From Chitinophagales bacterium (GTDB lineage: Bacteria; Bacteroidota; Bacteroidia; Chitinophagales; JADIYW01), in the NCBI GenBank assembly GCA_019694955.1, contig JAIBAX010000032.1, positions 1-52,204 on the forward strand: a stretch of 52,204 nucleotides of DNA, given 5' to 3'. The translations under genes and the position numbers were made by a program. Shown here one piece after another: positions 25,968 to 35,010 of the stretch. The notes under the pieces are model-generated. The model worked only from the letters and a program-made list of their open reading frames with translations, had not been told where the DNA came from and searched no databases. The first letter of the stretch is position 1. The number at the start of each line of letters is the position of its first letter.

Positions 25968-27377
25968 TTATTTTTTCCATTCATACAATTCTAACCTGAT
26001 TTTTCCTTTCTGCTCAGTATGTATTAATGTAAAGTTTTGCTTTATATAATCATATTCAAATTCTTGAAAATCATTGGATATGTTGCTATATAAAATATAT
26101 TTTTTTTGTGGATTGTTAATATTAAACTCACTAAAATGGATATTGCCACTATCGCCATCTTTAAGATTTGTCTCGAGTAATGATGCTATCATCGGAAATT
26201 TAGTTGCTACCTCCGCGGTGCTTTGATGCATATATTTATCCATGTTTTCCTTGAGTTTAAAATAGGGCAGGTAAGCCAAACTACTGTCCCAGCCTTTTGA
26301 AATCTTATCCGGATATATGACGAAATGCCCTAAAATCATACCTGTCATCATCAGGGCGAGGAGCCATCTATGGTGTTTTATGCTCCAAAGAATGTCTGAA
26401 ATCCAAAGTATCCATATCGCATAAACCCAAATAAGATATCGATGTCCGATGGGATTGGTAAAGGGAATAAGGAAAAGAACATGTGTAACTAATACTATAA
26501 TTAATATTATATAAATTTTTGAATGATAATTTTTTATACTTATTTTATTAAATAAAAAGTTTAATAAAATAATGCCTGTTATTATACCAAGCCCTATTCT
26601 CCCACAGTCTAAAATATTTCGGATGATTACAGCTATATTTCTGAAATAAACATTCCAGTTGCCCATGTCCCTTTGTCCATCCCAAGTGGGAGATGGGGAA
26701 AAGATCATCCATCCGGTCTGTTGAAAATGGTAAAGATGCCAAATACAGCAAAACACACCTCCTACAAAATAGGGCTTTAGCAATCGAAACCAACTGAATG
26801 TCTTTTTATTCCACAAAATGAAAATATCTATACAAAAGAGGGCGGTAACAGCGATAAAGGCACGTACGCACGTGAGCAAGAGTAAGATATTTATCCAGTA
26901 CAACCAATCTCTTTTTTCATAGAGAATGGCGTATAAGCCAAACAATGACAAAGATAGCAGCACAATATCATAGCTGACTAAGGTCGACTGAGCCAATATA
27001 GTGGGTTCTAAACAGAAGAGTGTCATGGCTATGCCTACTTGGCGTATATCCGTGAAAAAGTATTTGCAAATCTTGTAAAATGAAATCACCATCAGCAAGA
27101 TAAATGGTAGCATAGATAGATGAGCTGTTGCCAGTGATTTTCCAAAGATTTTCCAGATAGCACAAAGATAAACCTGAAAAAATGGCGGATGACCGGCATC
27201 CATGTCTAATGGAACGATGATATGAGATAAGCCGTTGTCGAAATAGAATTGTGCAATCTTGCTGGTTAATACGGTGTCCCAAAAGAATGGATTTTTGCAG
27301 CTAATTACCAACCACAAAAGCCACCAAATAATGGATATGGGAAGAATAAGCCGTTGTATAGAATCTTGTTTCGTCAC
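25968..27377 (-). CDS. Polytopic membrane protein, likely GT-C fold glycosyltransferase
   Basis: The 469-residue protein begins with a membrane helix followed by FWDTVLTSKIAQFYFDNGL and DMDAGHPPFFQVYLCAIWK. An acidic residue after the first helix and the GHPP motif are typical of the ArnT/PMT (GT39-like) class that uses polyprenyl-linked sugars. About ten further hydrophobic segments follow, and then a C-terminal soluble stretch. It is the first gene of a likely pair with the GT2 gene. Substrate and acceptor are unknown. Confidence 0.75.
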   Translation of the reverse strand: MTKQDSIQRLILPISIIWWLLWLVISCKNPFFWDTVLTSKIAQFYFDNGLSHIIVPLDMDAGHPPFFQVYLCAIWKIFGKSLATAHLSMLPFILLMVISFYKICKYFFTDIRQVGIAMTLFCLEPTILAQSTLVSYDIVLLSLSLFGLYAILYEKRDWLYWINILLLLTCVRAFIAVTALFCIDIFILWNKKTFSWFRLLKPYFVGGVFCCIWHLYHFQQTGWMIFSPSPTWDGQRDMGNWNVYFRNIAVIIRNILDCGRIGLGIITGIILLNFLFNKISIKNYHSKIYIILIIVLVTHVLFLIPFTNPIGHRYLIWVYAIWILWISDILWSIKHHRWLLALMMTGMILGHFVIYPDKISKGWDSSLAYLPYFKLKENMDKYMHQSTAEVATKFPMIASLLETNLKDGDSGNIHFSEFNINNPQKKYILYSNISNDFQEFEYDYIKQNFTLIHTEQKGKIRLELYEWKK

Positions 27378-27421
27378 ATCGTAAAGGTAGTGGTTTTATC
27401 GCTGTTACCCAAAAAACCATG

Positions 27422-27429
27422 TATCTTTG
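27422..27429 (+). promoter_or_regulatory. Predicted -7 box of mqnD
   Basis: TATCTTTG fits TAnnTTTG exactly and ends 16 bp before the mqnD ATG. It overlaps nothing on this strand, though the divergent membrane-protein start is 45 bp away. Confidence 0.55.
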
Positions 27430-27445
27430 ACAAAAAAATACAGCA

Positions 27446-28276
27446 ATGGAACTCAGTCTTGGCTTTTCTCCCTGCCCGAATGATACTTTTATTTTTGATG
27501 CATTGGTCAATAAACGAATCGATACACATGGTATCGACTTTCGGGTTGAGATGGCTGATGTGGAGGCACTTAACAAAATGGCTATGGGCGGTGTCTTAGA
27601 CATAACAAAGCTCAGTTATGCCGCCTATGGTTTCGTGAGAAATCAGTACGTGCTTTCCAATTCGGGAAGCGCATTAGGAGCGGGTTGCGGGCCTTTATTA
27701 ATAACTTTAAATAAATTATCACAAAATTTTGAAAATAAAAATTCTATAGCGATTCCTGGAAGTTTTACTACAGCTAATTTTTTATGTTCTTTTGCCTTTC
27801 CGGATGCCGACAATAAACAGGAAATGCTTTTTTCTGAAATTGAAGATGCCGTTCTTTCCGGTAAAGTGGACGCCGGTGTTATTATTCATGAGAATAGGTT
27901 TACCTATCAACAAAAGGGGTTGCATTTGGTTACCGATTTAGGGGCATTTTGGGAAGAAAAAACAGGATTTCCGATTCCATTGGGCGGGATTGCTATCAGG
28001 AGAACGCTGGATAAGGAGGTGCAACAGCTCTTACAACACCTCATTCAAGAAAGTGTCATTTATGCATTTAAGCACCCCGAAGCTTCGAGAGAATTTATTA
28101 GATGCCATGCGCAAGAAATGGATGAAGCTGTTACAAATGCCCATATCCAATTATATGTCAATCATTATTCTCAAGACCTCGGAAAGAAAGGTAGAGCCGC
28201 CATTTGCTTTTTAATGGAGAAAATGGAGGCTTTGGGATGGATTGCGAAATGCAATGAAAACCTGTTTGTCGAATAG
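27446..28276 (+). CDS. mqnD: 1,4-dihydroxy-6-naphthoate synthase
   Basis: MqnD converts cyclic dehypoxanthine futalosine to 1,4-dihydroxy-6-naphthoate in the futalosine menaquinone route. The 276-residue protein begins with the hallmark LGFSPCPNDTFIFDALV, followed by DVEALNKMAMGGVLDITKLSYA and GAGCGPLL. Further on, AGVIIHENRFTYQQKGL and the PLGGIAIRR motif are clear. Length is normal. With mqnB at 24.3 kb this indicates that menaquinone is made by the futalosine pathway. mqnA and mqnC are not in the window. Confidence 0.95.
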   Translation: MELSLGFSPCPNDTFIFDALVNKRIDTHGIDFRVEMADVEALNKMAMGGVLDITKLSYAAYGFVRNQYVLSNSGSALGAGCGPLLITLNKLSQNFENKNSIAIPGSFTTANFLCSFAFPDADNKQEMLFSEIEDAVLSGKVDAGVIIHENRFTYQQKGLHLVTDLGAFWEEKTGFPIPLGGIAIRRTLDKEVQQLLQHLIQESVIYAFKHPEASREFIRCHAQEMDEAVTNAHIQLYVNHYSQDLGKKGRAAICFLMEKMEALGWIAKCNENLFVE

Positions 28277-28705
28277 ATAGATGGAGATAACCATTGTCTA
28301 AACTTATATTCTACTTTTTTTTAATTTTTAAGTGAAAGATACGTTCTAATAATGGGTTTTTATTTAATTTTATTTTCGTAATTTATATAAATTATAATTA
28401 GTAATATTATTTATATTTATTTATAATTCAAAGTATTGTATTTAATTTGTTTTCGTAAATTTAATTATAATAAATCGTAAATATATTTTTTATTTAGTTA
28501 TTAGTATAAACTAAAATATAGCGACTTAATAAACTTAATTTTATTAAAATACAACGCAGCATCCAATCGAGAGCCATAAGAATTCCGTATTAGCGAACGC
28601 ATTTTTACCTAAAAAAGAATGGGCGAGGCGCTCCAAAGTTAACGGATTCATCCCTTGGAGGGTTCAAAGTCCTAAAAGGAATGTTTTAAAAAGATAGGTT
28701 GAAGG
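28277..28705. other. 429-bp gap: extremely AT-rich desert plus a GC-richer block
   Basis: Bases 28300-28545 are almost all A and T, with no usable frame and no clear terminator after mqnD. From about 28550 to 28690 composition jumps to a more mixed state, and stems such as CTCCAA/TTGGAG (28636 onward) can be drawn. On the minus strand a 33-codon frame runs from an ATG at 28602 to 28501, extending into the AT-rich part; I cannot support it as a gene. Confidence 0.5.
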
Positions 28706-29227
28706 CTAATATTCATTTAATTCTTCAAGTTTTTGTTTAATATATGTATTCCAATCTGCTTGTTTTGTTTTGTTTATGCTGTGATTTGTTTCTTTGTCAT
28801 AGCGTGCTTGCTCTTTTTCCCAAACTTTACGGATTTCGGCATATATCGTATTCATTTTTTTGTGGTCAGCCGCGGTTTTAATTTCTGTTTTATATCTTTT
28901 CCTCAACATTTTAGCATACACTTCTGTTAAGTCAAAATGCAGTTGTTCATGTGCAAGAATATAATCTGTTCTACCCGAGTTTTTTACCCATGATTGAGAC
29001 GGGATAAAATAGCTGGCAACATGCCAAGTAATTTTATTGCCACTGGTTTGATAGTTCATTTCTATTGCTGAGCTGGTTTGAGCACTCAGCGAATGTGCAT
29101 CGGGCGAAGCTTTGAAATCGTCCCAAGTTAAAATTCTATCACTTTTCCAATAGATTTTATCTGTATCTTCATGCCTGAAGCCTGTAAACAAAAAAAACGT
29201 AGCCACCCAAAATATTATCCGTTTCAT
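28706..29227 (-). CDS. DUF922-type secreted putative zinc protease
   Basis: The 173-residue protein from the ATG at 29227 begins with a hydrophobic signal-like stretch (IIFWVATFFLFTGF). IYWKSDRILTWDDFKASPD follows, typical of the DUF922 family opening, and then LAHEQLHFDLTEVYAKML, whose HEQLH looks like an HExxH zinc motif. The C-terminal part is rich in lysine and glutamate. Activity is unproven for the family. A longer start at 29356 would overlap the divergent gene's promoter region, so I prefer 29227. Confidence 0.72.
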   Translation of the reverse strand: MKRIIFWVATFFLFTGFRHEDTDKIYWKSDRILTWDDFKASPDAHSLSAQTSSAIEMNYQTSGNKITWHVASYFIPSQSWVKNSGRTDYILAHEQLHFDLTEVYAKMLRKRYKTEIKTAADHKKMNTIYAEIRKVWEKEQARYDKETNHSINKTKQADWNTYIKQKLEELNEY

Positions 29228-29344
29228 TTTATATGTATTTCCAAAACAATGCCAATTTGTTAAAATCTGTCGCCAATTAAGAAATGAGATAAATATTTCC
29301 ATTAAAGTTAATAAAAATCTGCGCCCATTGTCTTTCAATCTCCT

Positions 29345-29352
29345 TACCTTTG
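29345..29352 (+). promoter_or_regulatory. Predicted -7 box of the TraB/GumN gene
   Basis: TACCTTTG fits TAnnTTTG exactly and ends 17 bp before the ATG at 29370. Confidence 0.55.
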
Positions 29353-29369
29353 CCACTCAAATATACGTT

Positions 29370-30299
29370 ATGTGTCGATTAGATATTTTATTAAAACCGT
29401 TAATTTTTATTATCGCCGTTGGAATGGTTGCCTGTAAGGGACCTAAAGAAACAGCACAAGAGGAAGTTAAGGTGGATGAAGCCATGAGTGGTTCGAATTC
29501 TCTGCTATGGCAAGTGACCGGAAATGGACTGCAAGAACCATCGTATCTTTTTGGAACCATGCATATCATCAAGAATGAGAATTACTTTTTCGGGAAAAAC
29601 GCAGAAAAAAAGGTGAAGTCCGCAAAAACCGTCGTCTTTGAAGTCGATATGGATAATATGAACATGATGGCTGTAACAAAGGGTGCGCTCATGCCTGACG
29701 GGAAAACCCTCAAAGATTATTGCTCAGAAGAAGATTATCAACTCATCGAAGATTTCTTCCAAGATAGCCTCGATATTGCCCCTGCAATGTTTAGAATGGC
29801 CTATGCCAAAATGAAGCCCATGTTCATCGAGCAAATGATTGTAGTAGCGTATTTGGGAGAGAATCCGGAGTCTTATGAGACCAATATTGCCAAGATAGCC
29901 GAAACAAAGAAAAAACCTATCGAAGGCTTGGAGACTTTAGAACAGCAAATGTCATTTCTCGACAACCTTCCATTGGAAGATCAGGTAGAGACATTGATAG
30001 AAACAGTTAAAGATTATAGTGGTACAAAGAAAAAGTTTGACGAAATGGTAGCAGCCTATATAGCACAAGATATTGAAAAACTACAAGACAGTGTTGAAGA
30101 GGCAGATTTGGAAAATGGATTCTATACAGAAGAATTGCTGGCGAAAAGAAATACGGCATGGATACCTAAACTGAAAACTTATTTTCAAAGCGGCTCTACG
30201 TTCGTAGCAGTCGGTGCCGGACATCTTGGCGGTGAAGTAGGTGTTATCCAACTATTGAAAAAAGAAGGATATACCGTAGTACCTATTTCTATGGACTAA
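29370..30299 (+). CDS. TraB/GumN family lipoprotein
   Basis: The 309-residue protein starts at the ATG at 29370, which gives a lipoprotein signal ending in GMVAC (C22). The TraB/GumN (TIKI-like) domain follows with LLWQVTGNGLQEPSYLFGTMHI (GTxH motif), a central helical stretch, IEGLETLEQQMSFLDNL, and the C-terminal FVAVGAGHLGG. The histidines in GTMHI and GAGHL are the proposed metal ligands of a metalloprotease. It is predicted to sit on the periplasmic side of a membrane. A TTG start at 29328 is less likely. valS follows 36 bp downstream and may be co-transcribed. Confidence 0.9.
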   Translation: MCRLDILLKPLIFIIAVGMVACKGPKETAQEEVKVDEAMSGSNSLLWQVTGNGLQEPSYLFGTMHIIKNENYFFGKNAEKKVKSAKTVVFEVDMDNMNMMAVTKGALMPDGKTLKDYCSEEDYQLIEDFFQDSLDIAPAMFRMAYAKMKPMFIEQMIVVAYLGENPESYETNIAKIAETKKKPIEGLETLEQQMSFLDNLPLEDQVETLIETVKDYSGTKKKFDEMVAAYIAQDIEKLQDSVEEADLENGFYTEELLAKRNTAWIPKLKTYFQSGSTFVAVGAGHLGGEVGVIQLLKKEGYTVVPISMD

Positions 30300-30335
30300 A
30301 CCCATAATTCATTAAAATTACAAATTGCACACCCA

Positions 30336-32960
30336 ATGATGGAATTAGCAAAAATATATACCCCCAATGACGTTGAAGATAAGTGGTATAAATACTGGTT
30401 GAAGAAAAAATATTTCAGGTCAACACCCGATGAAAGAACACCTTATACCATCGTTATTCCGCCACCCAATGTTACAGGCGTTTTACATATGGGGCATATG
30501 TTGAATAATACCATACAAGATGTGCTTATACGCCGAGCTCGCCAACAGGGGAAAAATGCCTGTTGGGTGCCGGGAACAGATCATGCTTCCATCGCAACAG
30601 AAGCTAAAGTCGTGAAAATGCTGGCAGATCAAGGTATAGACAAATCCACCTTGTCTAGAGCGGATTTTCTCGAACACGCTTGGGAATGGAAAAATAAGTA
30701 CGGCGGTATCATTCTGGAACAGCTTAAAAAATTAGGATGTTCTTGCGACTGGGAGCGTACCAAGTTTACCATGGATGAAGACCTCTCCAAATCTGTAATA
30801 AAGGTTTTTGTTGATTTATACCGCAAAGGCTTAATTTATCGCGGTACAAAAATGGTCAACTGGGATTGCAAAGGCAAAACAACCTTATCTGATGAAGAAG
30901 TAATTCACAAGGAAGTACAGTCCAACCTTTATTATATCCAATATAAGTTGGTGGGATCGGAAGGGCATGTTACCATTGCTACCACTCGCCCGGAAACCAT
31001 CATGGCAGATACGGCGGTATGCGTCCACCCCGATGATACCCGTTATCAGCACCTGATCGGCAAGAAGGTACAAATTCCTTTGCTTGGCAAAGAAATTCCT
31101 ATTATCGCCGATACATATATAGATATTGAGTTTGGAACAGGATGTTTAAAAGTAACACCTGCACACGATATTAACGACTATGAATTGGGTATTAAGCATG
31201 GCTTAGAGATAATAGATATCTTAAATGAAGATGGTACACTAAATAAAAATGCCATCCTCTATGTAGGAAAAGATAGGTTTGCCGCCAGAAAAGAGGTAGT
31301 TCATGACATCGAAGCGATTGGACAACTGGAGAAGGTTGAGCAAATAAAAAATGCAGTTGGGCATTCCGAGCGCACGGATGCAGTGGTAGAACCAAGGATT
31401 TCAACGCAATGGTTTGTGAACATGAAGCAGTTTTTGGACAAAAATCCGGAAGTTGTCAGCAGTGTTATGGATGATGTCATTACCTTCTTACCTCCAAAAC
31501 TTAAAAATACTTATAGGCACTGGATGGAAAATATCCGTGATTGGAACATCTCCCGCCAATTGTGGTGGGGGCATCAGATTCCGGCATGGTTTACGCCGGA
31601 TGGCACTATGTATGTTGCAACGTCTCTTGAGGAAGCATGGCAGGCTTCTCTGGCAGATGGCAAACAACTCAGAAAAGATGAACTCATCCAAGACCCGGAT
31701 GTGTTAGATACCTGGTTTTCATCTTGGTTGTGGCCAATAAGTGTTTTTGATGGAATAAATCACCCCAATAATGCAGATATCAAATACTATTATCCAACGA
31801 ATGTGTTAGTGACTGCACCGGAAATTATCTTTTTCTGGGTTGCCCGTATGATTATGGCGGGATATGAGTATCAACATGTAAAACCGTTTAGCCATGTCTA
31901 TTTTACTGGAATTGTTAGAGATAAACAACGCCGCAAGATGTCTAAGCAGTTGGGCAACTCTCCCGATCCTTTGGAATTGATAGATAAATATGGCGCCGAT
32001 GGTGTGAGAATAGGTATGTTGATGTGTTCTCCTGCTGGGAACGATATCCTGTACGATGATAGCCTCGTAGAACAGGGGCGCAATTTTACCAATAAGATAT
32101 GGAATGCCCTGCGGTTGATTAAAAGTTGGGAAACACAACCCGGCGATAACGATCATTTGAATGGTGTTTTTGCTTGGATGGATGCCAAGTTTAACAAAAC
32201 CGTAGCTGAAATAGAACACCTGTTCGAAGAGTTTAAGCTGTCAGAAGCATTGATGGTCATTTATAATTTTATTTGGGATGATTTCTGCTCTTGGTATCTA
32301 GAAATGGTTAAGCCAGTTTATGGTGGAAAAATACATATAGGCACCTTAGACAAAACTGTACAGTTCTTTGAAAGACTAATGCGGTTATTACATCCCTTTG
32401 CGCCGTTTATTACCGAAGAAATATACCATCTCCTCAAAGAAAGAAGCGTGGGTGATGATGTTTGCATTGCACCTTACCCGTCTGTTAAGGCTTTTAACTC
32501 CTTAGACATCGAGTATGGTGAGTTGATTAAACAAGCAATTACAGTAGTTAGAGATGTACGCAATAAAGCACAACTTCCTCAGAAGCATCCCGTTAAAGTG
32601 TTTATTGAAACCGACAACAAAACACCCTATTGGGATTTTGAGCAAGTGTTGTGCAAATTGGCATATATCGAAGATTTTGAGTTTACAAAAATAGAAATAG
32701 ATGGCGCCGTTACGGAGTTAATTGGTACAGATAAAGCATACATTCTCACAGGTGTGGAAATGGATGTAGCCGCAGAGAAGAAGAAACTACAAGATGAAAT
32801 AGCCTATTATGAAGGTTTTATCCATTCTGTGGAAACGAAACTTTCCAATGACCGCTTTGTTCAGAATGCCAAACCGGAAGTTGTAGAAAAGGAAAGGCAA
32901 AAATTGGCAGATGGAAGGGCAAAACTCAATAATATGAAGGAGGCGTTAGCAAAATTGTAG
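30336..32960 (+). CDS. valS: Valyl-tRNA synthetase
   Basis: ValS charges tRNA-Val. The 874-residue class I synthetase has PPPNVTGVLHMGHMLNN with HMGH at 51-54, the editing-domain TTRPETIMADTA, DVLDTWFSSWLWP, and the KMSKQ form of the KMSKS loop at 534-538. A C-terminal coiled coil (AEKKKLQDEIAYYE onward) forms the ValS tRNA-binding arm. Length is normal. Two ATGs occur in tandem at the start; either could be used. A heptamer repeat array follows directly after the gene. Confidence 0.97.
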   Translation: MMELAKIYTPNDVEDKWYKYWLKKKYFRSTPDERTPYTIVIPPPNVTGVLHMGHMLNNTIQDVLIRRARQQGKNACWVPGTDHASIATEAKVVKMLADQGIDKSTLSRADFLEHAWEWKNKYGGIILEQLKKLGCSCDWERTKFTMDEDLSKSVIKVFVDLYRKGLIYRGTKMVNWDCKGKTTLSDEEVIHKEVQSNLYYIQYKLVGSEGHVTIATTRPETIMADTAVCVHPDDTRYQHLIGKKVQIPLLGKEIPIIADTYIDIEFGTGCLKVTPAHDINDYELGIKHGLEIIDILNEDGTLNKNAILYVGKDRFAARKEVVHDIEAIGQLEKVEQIKNAVGHSERTDAVVEPRISTQWFVNMKQFLDKNPEVVSSVMDDVITFLPPKLKNTYRHWMENIRDWNISRQLWWGHQIPAWFTPDGTMYVATSLEEAWQASLADGKQLRKDELIQDPDVLDTWFSSWLWPISVFDGINHPNNADIKYYYPTNVLVTAPEIIFFWVARMIMAGYEYQHVKPFSHVYFTGIVRDKQRRKMSKQLGNSPDPLELIDKYGADGVRIGMLMCSPAGNDILYDDSLVEQGRNFTNKIWNALRLIKSWETQPGDNDHLNGVFAWMDAKFNKTVAEIEHLFEEFKLSEALMVIYNFIWDDFCSWYLEMVKPVYGGKIHIGTLDKTVQFFERLMRLLHPFAPFITEEIYHLLKERSVGDDVCIAPYPSVKAFNSLDIEYGELIKQAITVVRDVRNKAQLPQKHPVKVFIETDNKTPYWDFEQVLCKLAYIEDFEFTKIEIDGAVTELIGTDKAYILTGVEMDVAAEKKKLQDEIAYYEGFIHSVETKLSNDRFVQNAKPEVVEKERQKLADGRAKLNNMKEALAKL

Positions 32961-32980
32961 AACAAAATACGATTATGCAT

Positions 32981-33064
32981 AATTATAAATTATAAATTAT
33001 AAATTATAAATTATAAATTATAAATTTTGAATTTTGAATTTTGAATTTTGAATTTTGAATTTTG
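32981..33064. repeat. Heptamer tandem array (AATTATA)6(AATTTTG)6
   Basis: Counting base by base gives exactly six AATTATA units (32981-33022) joined in phase to six AATTTTG units (33023-33064), 84 bp in all. The array lies between valS and the gamma-glutamylcyclotransferase-like gene. The count probably varies between strains, since such arrays slip. Confidence 0.97.
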
Positions 33065-33149
33065 AATGCTGTGGTATTAAAATTCAACATTTATCATTTG
33101 TTAAATTAAAACCTTACCACTTCTTAAAACTCTGTTGTATTTTTGATGC

Positions 33150-33548
33150 ATGGCACAATACCTTTTTACATATGGAACCTTACGCATGAATGCTGATCAT
33201 CCGATGGCTGGGAAGTTGGCAGAAAATGCTAAACTGGTTGGCTTGGGTTATATGAGAAATACTCGTTTGTATCGTGTGGATTGGTATCCGGCATTGGTGC
33301 ATTCAAGTCATGTAGATGATGTAGTTATCGGCGATGTTTTGGCTTTAGAGCATCCCGATTTTTTAAAGGAATTAGATGAGTATGAGAACATAGGTGTTGG
33401 GCAACCTCCATTTGAGTATCGCAGAGAACTTGTAGAAGTGATACTGGAGCATAGCGGAAAGAAAATAAATTGTTGGGTGTATTTTTATAACTGGAGTTTA
33501 CCACAAAATGCAGAATGGCTCGAGTCTGGTGATTTTTTAAATCCCTGA
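33150..33548 (+). CDS. Gamma-glutamylcyclotransferase (AIG2)-like protein
   Basis: The 132-residue protein begins with the family hallmark LFTYGTLRMN, then GYMRNTRLYRVDWYPALV, then IGDVLALEHPDFLKELDEYE, whose acidic residues correspond to the catalytic glutamate region. Members cleave gamma-glutamyl amino acids or related amides, releasing 5-oxoproline; substrate here is unknown. A TATTTTTG -7 box lies at 33138-33145, only 4 bp before the ATG, which would give a nearly leaderless mRNA. It stands alone. Confidence 0.88.
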   Translation: MAQYLFTYGTLRMNADHPMAGKLAENAKLVGLGYMRNTRLYRVDWYPALVHSSHVDDVVIGDVLALEHPDFLKELDEYENIGVGQPPFEYRRELVEVILEHSGKKINCWVYFYNWSLPQNAEWLESGDFLNP

Positions 33549-33622
33549 TTATACACAATAACTTAATATTTTTTTTCTGCAGAATTGAAACTTCTTATTT
33601 ATCTTTAGTGAAAATTTTGTTT

Positions 33623-34612
33623 ATGAAAAAAGTTTGGGGTGTACTATTGGTTTTGTTTGCATTCTCTTTGCAAATTAAAGCACAATCTATTGAAGAAATA
33701 TTGTCAAATCCAGATGGAACAGACTCCATTTGGGAATTTGTAGAATTGAAATTTGCGCCTTCAACAGCAGTAGGTAATAAAGCACTCTTATATATTGAAG
33801 GAGACAAAAATGGACTAGGTGAAGTGAAAAAAGTTCTCAACTTAAATGGATTAACTTCGGGCAGCAATGGGTTAGTCTTATTGACAGCGAATACCAATCC
33901 ATATACACCACCGGCAGCCACAACAGTATCTTCTGTTTTAGGAAACAATAACACAGGAAATTTAGAGAATGGTTCTGCAACGTATCTTTTGGTAAGTTAT
34001 GCCAATGCATCCGATCTTCCAAGCGGTTCTTCTGATATAGATGTAGATGATAATGGAACATTAGAATTACTAAGCGCAGGAGTTACTATTTTAGATTGTG
34101 TAGGTTTTATTGAAAAGGGTGCTTCTAATGACGGAGACGGTGTCTATTGTACAGTTGTTAACGATACGTCAGAGATCAGTGGTCCCGATGGATATATCTT
34201 TGCTGCTAATAGCTTAGATGGTTATGGTAAAGCCGCTGGAACAGGTCCAAGTTTTACCTTTGAAGCCACGAATGTCAGTCCGGCTTCATTCGCCAATCAG
34301 GCTTTTACTCCGGGTGTTCCAAATGGTACTGTTTCAGGAATCATTAGAAATGAAACCAGTACAGTCGGAATCAAAATTTTTCCTAATCCAAATACCGGAA
34401 CAGGTACAATCACCGTTACAGGACAAAAAGCTTCTTTCGGTTCAATAGATATTTATAATCTGGCAGGAGCGAAAGTTTATAATGTTTATGAAGGACAACT
34501 AAATACAGGAAAAAATGAATTTGCATTTTCACTTGATTTAGAATCAGGACTTTACTTAATAGGTGTGCGCAATGACGAAGGGATAACCTTTTCTAAGTGT
34601 ATAGTTGAATAA
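33623..34612 (+). CDS. Secreted protein with T9SS C-terminal sorting domain
   Basis: The 329-residue protein has a signal peptide (KKVWGVLLVLFAFSLQIKA) and a middle domain rich in N, G, S and T with FVELKFAPSTAVGNKALLYI. That resembles lamin-tail-like or beta-sandwich surface domains, but I cannot name the family. The last 80 residues form a type A T9SS sorting domain: IKIFPNPNTGTGTITV, IDIYNLAGAKVY and SGLYLIGVRNDEG. It is therefore exported by the type IX system and anchored or released. A strong terminator follows. The ATG at 33623 is preferred to a GTG at 33608. Confidence 0.85.
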   Translation: MKKVWGVLLVLFAFSLQIKAQSIEEILSNPDGTDSIWEFVELKFAPSTAVGNKALLYIEGDKNGLGEVKKVLNLNGLTSGSNGLVLLTANTNPYTPPAATTVSSVLGNNNTGNLENGSATYLLVSYANASDLPSGSSDIDVDDNGTLELLSAGVTILDCVGFIEKGASNDGDGVYCTVVNDTSEISGPDGYIFAANSLDGYGKAAGTGPSFTFEATNVSPASFANQAFTPGVPNGTVSGIIRNETSTVGIKIFPNPNTGTGTITVTGQKASFGSIDIYNLAGAKVYNVYEGQLNTGKNEFAFSLDLESGLYLIGVRNDEGITFSKCIVE

Positions 34613-34635
34613 TCCGATTTTTTAGAATAAATTGC

Positions 34636-34665
34636 AACCGGACTTCTTAAGAGTCCGGTTTTTTT
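34636..34665 (+). terminator. Rho-independent terminator after the T9SS cargo gene
   Basis: AACCGGACT and AGTCCGGTT form a 9-bp stem with a 7-base loop, followed by a run of seven Ts. It is directly followed by the start codon of a small reading frame at 34666. Confidence 0.92.
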
Positions 34666-34923
34666 ATGAGATTATTTCTATTCTGTATATTCATGCCTTT
34701 TTTCTGCAATGCGCAGGTGGGTATTACATGGACACATGTAGACAAATTATTAAAACACCCAAGTCCATTGGCATATCAAAAAAAAGAAATTGCAGTTAGT
34801 AAGCAAATGCATCCTCCAATGTCTATGGAAGTATCTATTCCATGTTTACAGCAAGGATTTTTCTGCATTTGGGAAGATAAACTTAAGGCAAAAAGAATAC
34901 CATTAGATTTTGGACTTAAATAG
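34666..34923 (+). CDS. Small secreted protein of unknown function
   Basis: The 85-residue frame has a convincing signal peptide (LFLFCIFMPFFCNAQ) and then a short basic region with two cysteines (in SIPCLQQGFFCIWE). No family is recognised. The start codon abuts the T-run of the upstream terminator, and the stop lies inside a perfect 33-bp palindrome. It could be a real short secreted protein, or a fragment left when the palindrome inserted into a longer gene. I see no continuation of homology downstream. Confidence 0.5.
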   Translation: MRLFLFCIFMPFFCNAQVGITWTHVDKLLKHPSPLAYQKKEIAVSKQMHPPMSMEVSIPCLQQGFFCIWEDKLKAKRIPLDFGLK

Positions 34924-34947
34924 CAACCTCCGAGGTTGCTATTTAAG
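34915..34947. repeat. 33-bp palindrome overlapping a stop codon (AACCTCGGAGGTT type)
   Basis: CTTAAATAGCAACCTC, a 1-bp centre and its exact complement form 16-bp arms. The palindrome contains the TAG stop of the small secreted protein. It is related to the CAACCCTCGAGGTT elements at 35011 and 35034. Confidence 0.88.
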
Positions 34948-35010
34948 AAATTTCACCCTAAGTATTTGGTAATGTGTAGTATGTGTTGTCTTTATGCAAA
35001 AATGAAGCGT

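Noticed and set aside
28618..28680. tRNA-like stretch with GGTTCAAAGTCC
   Set aside because: It resembles a T-arm, but no acceptor, D or anticodon arms can be drawn around it.
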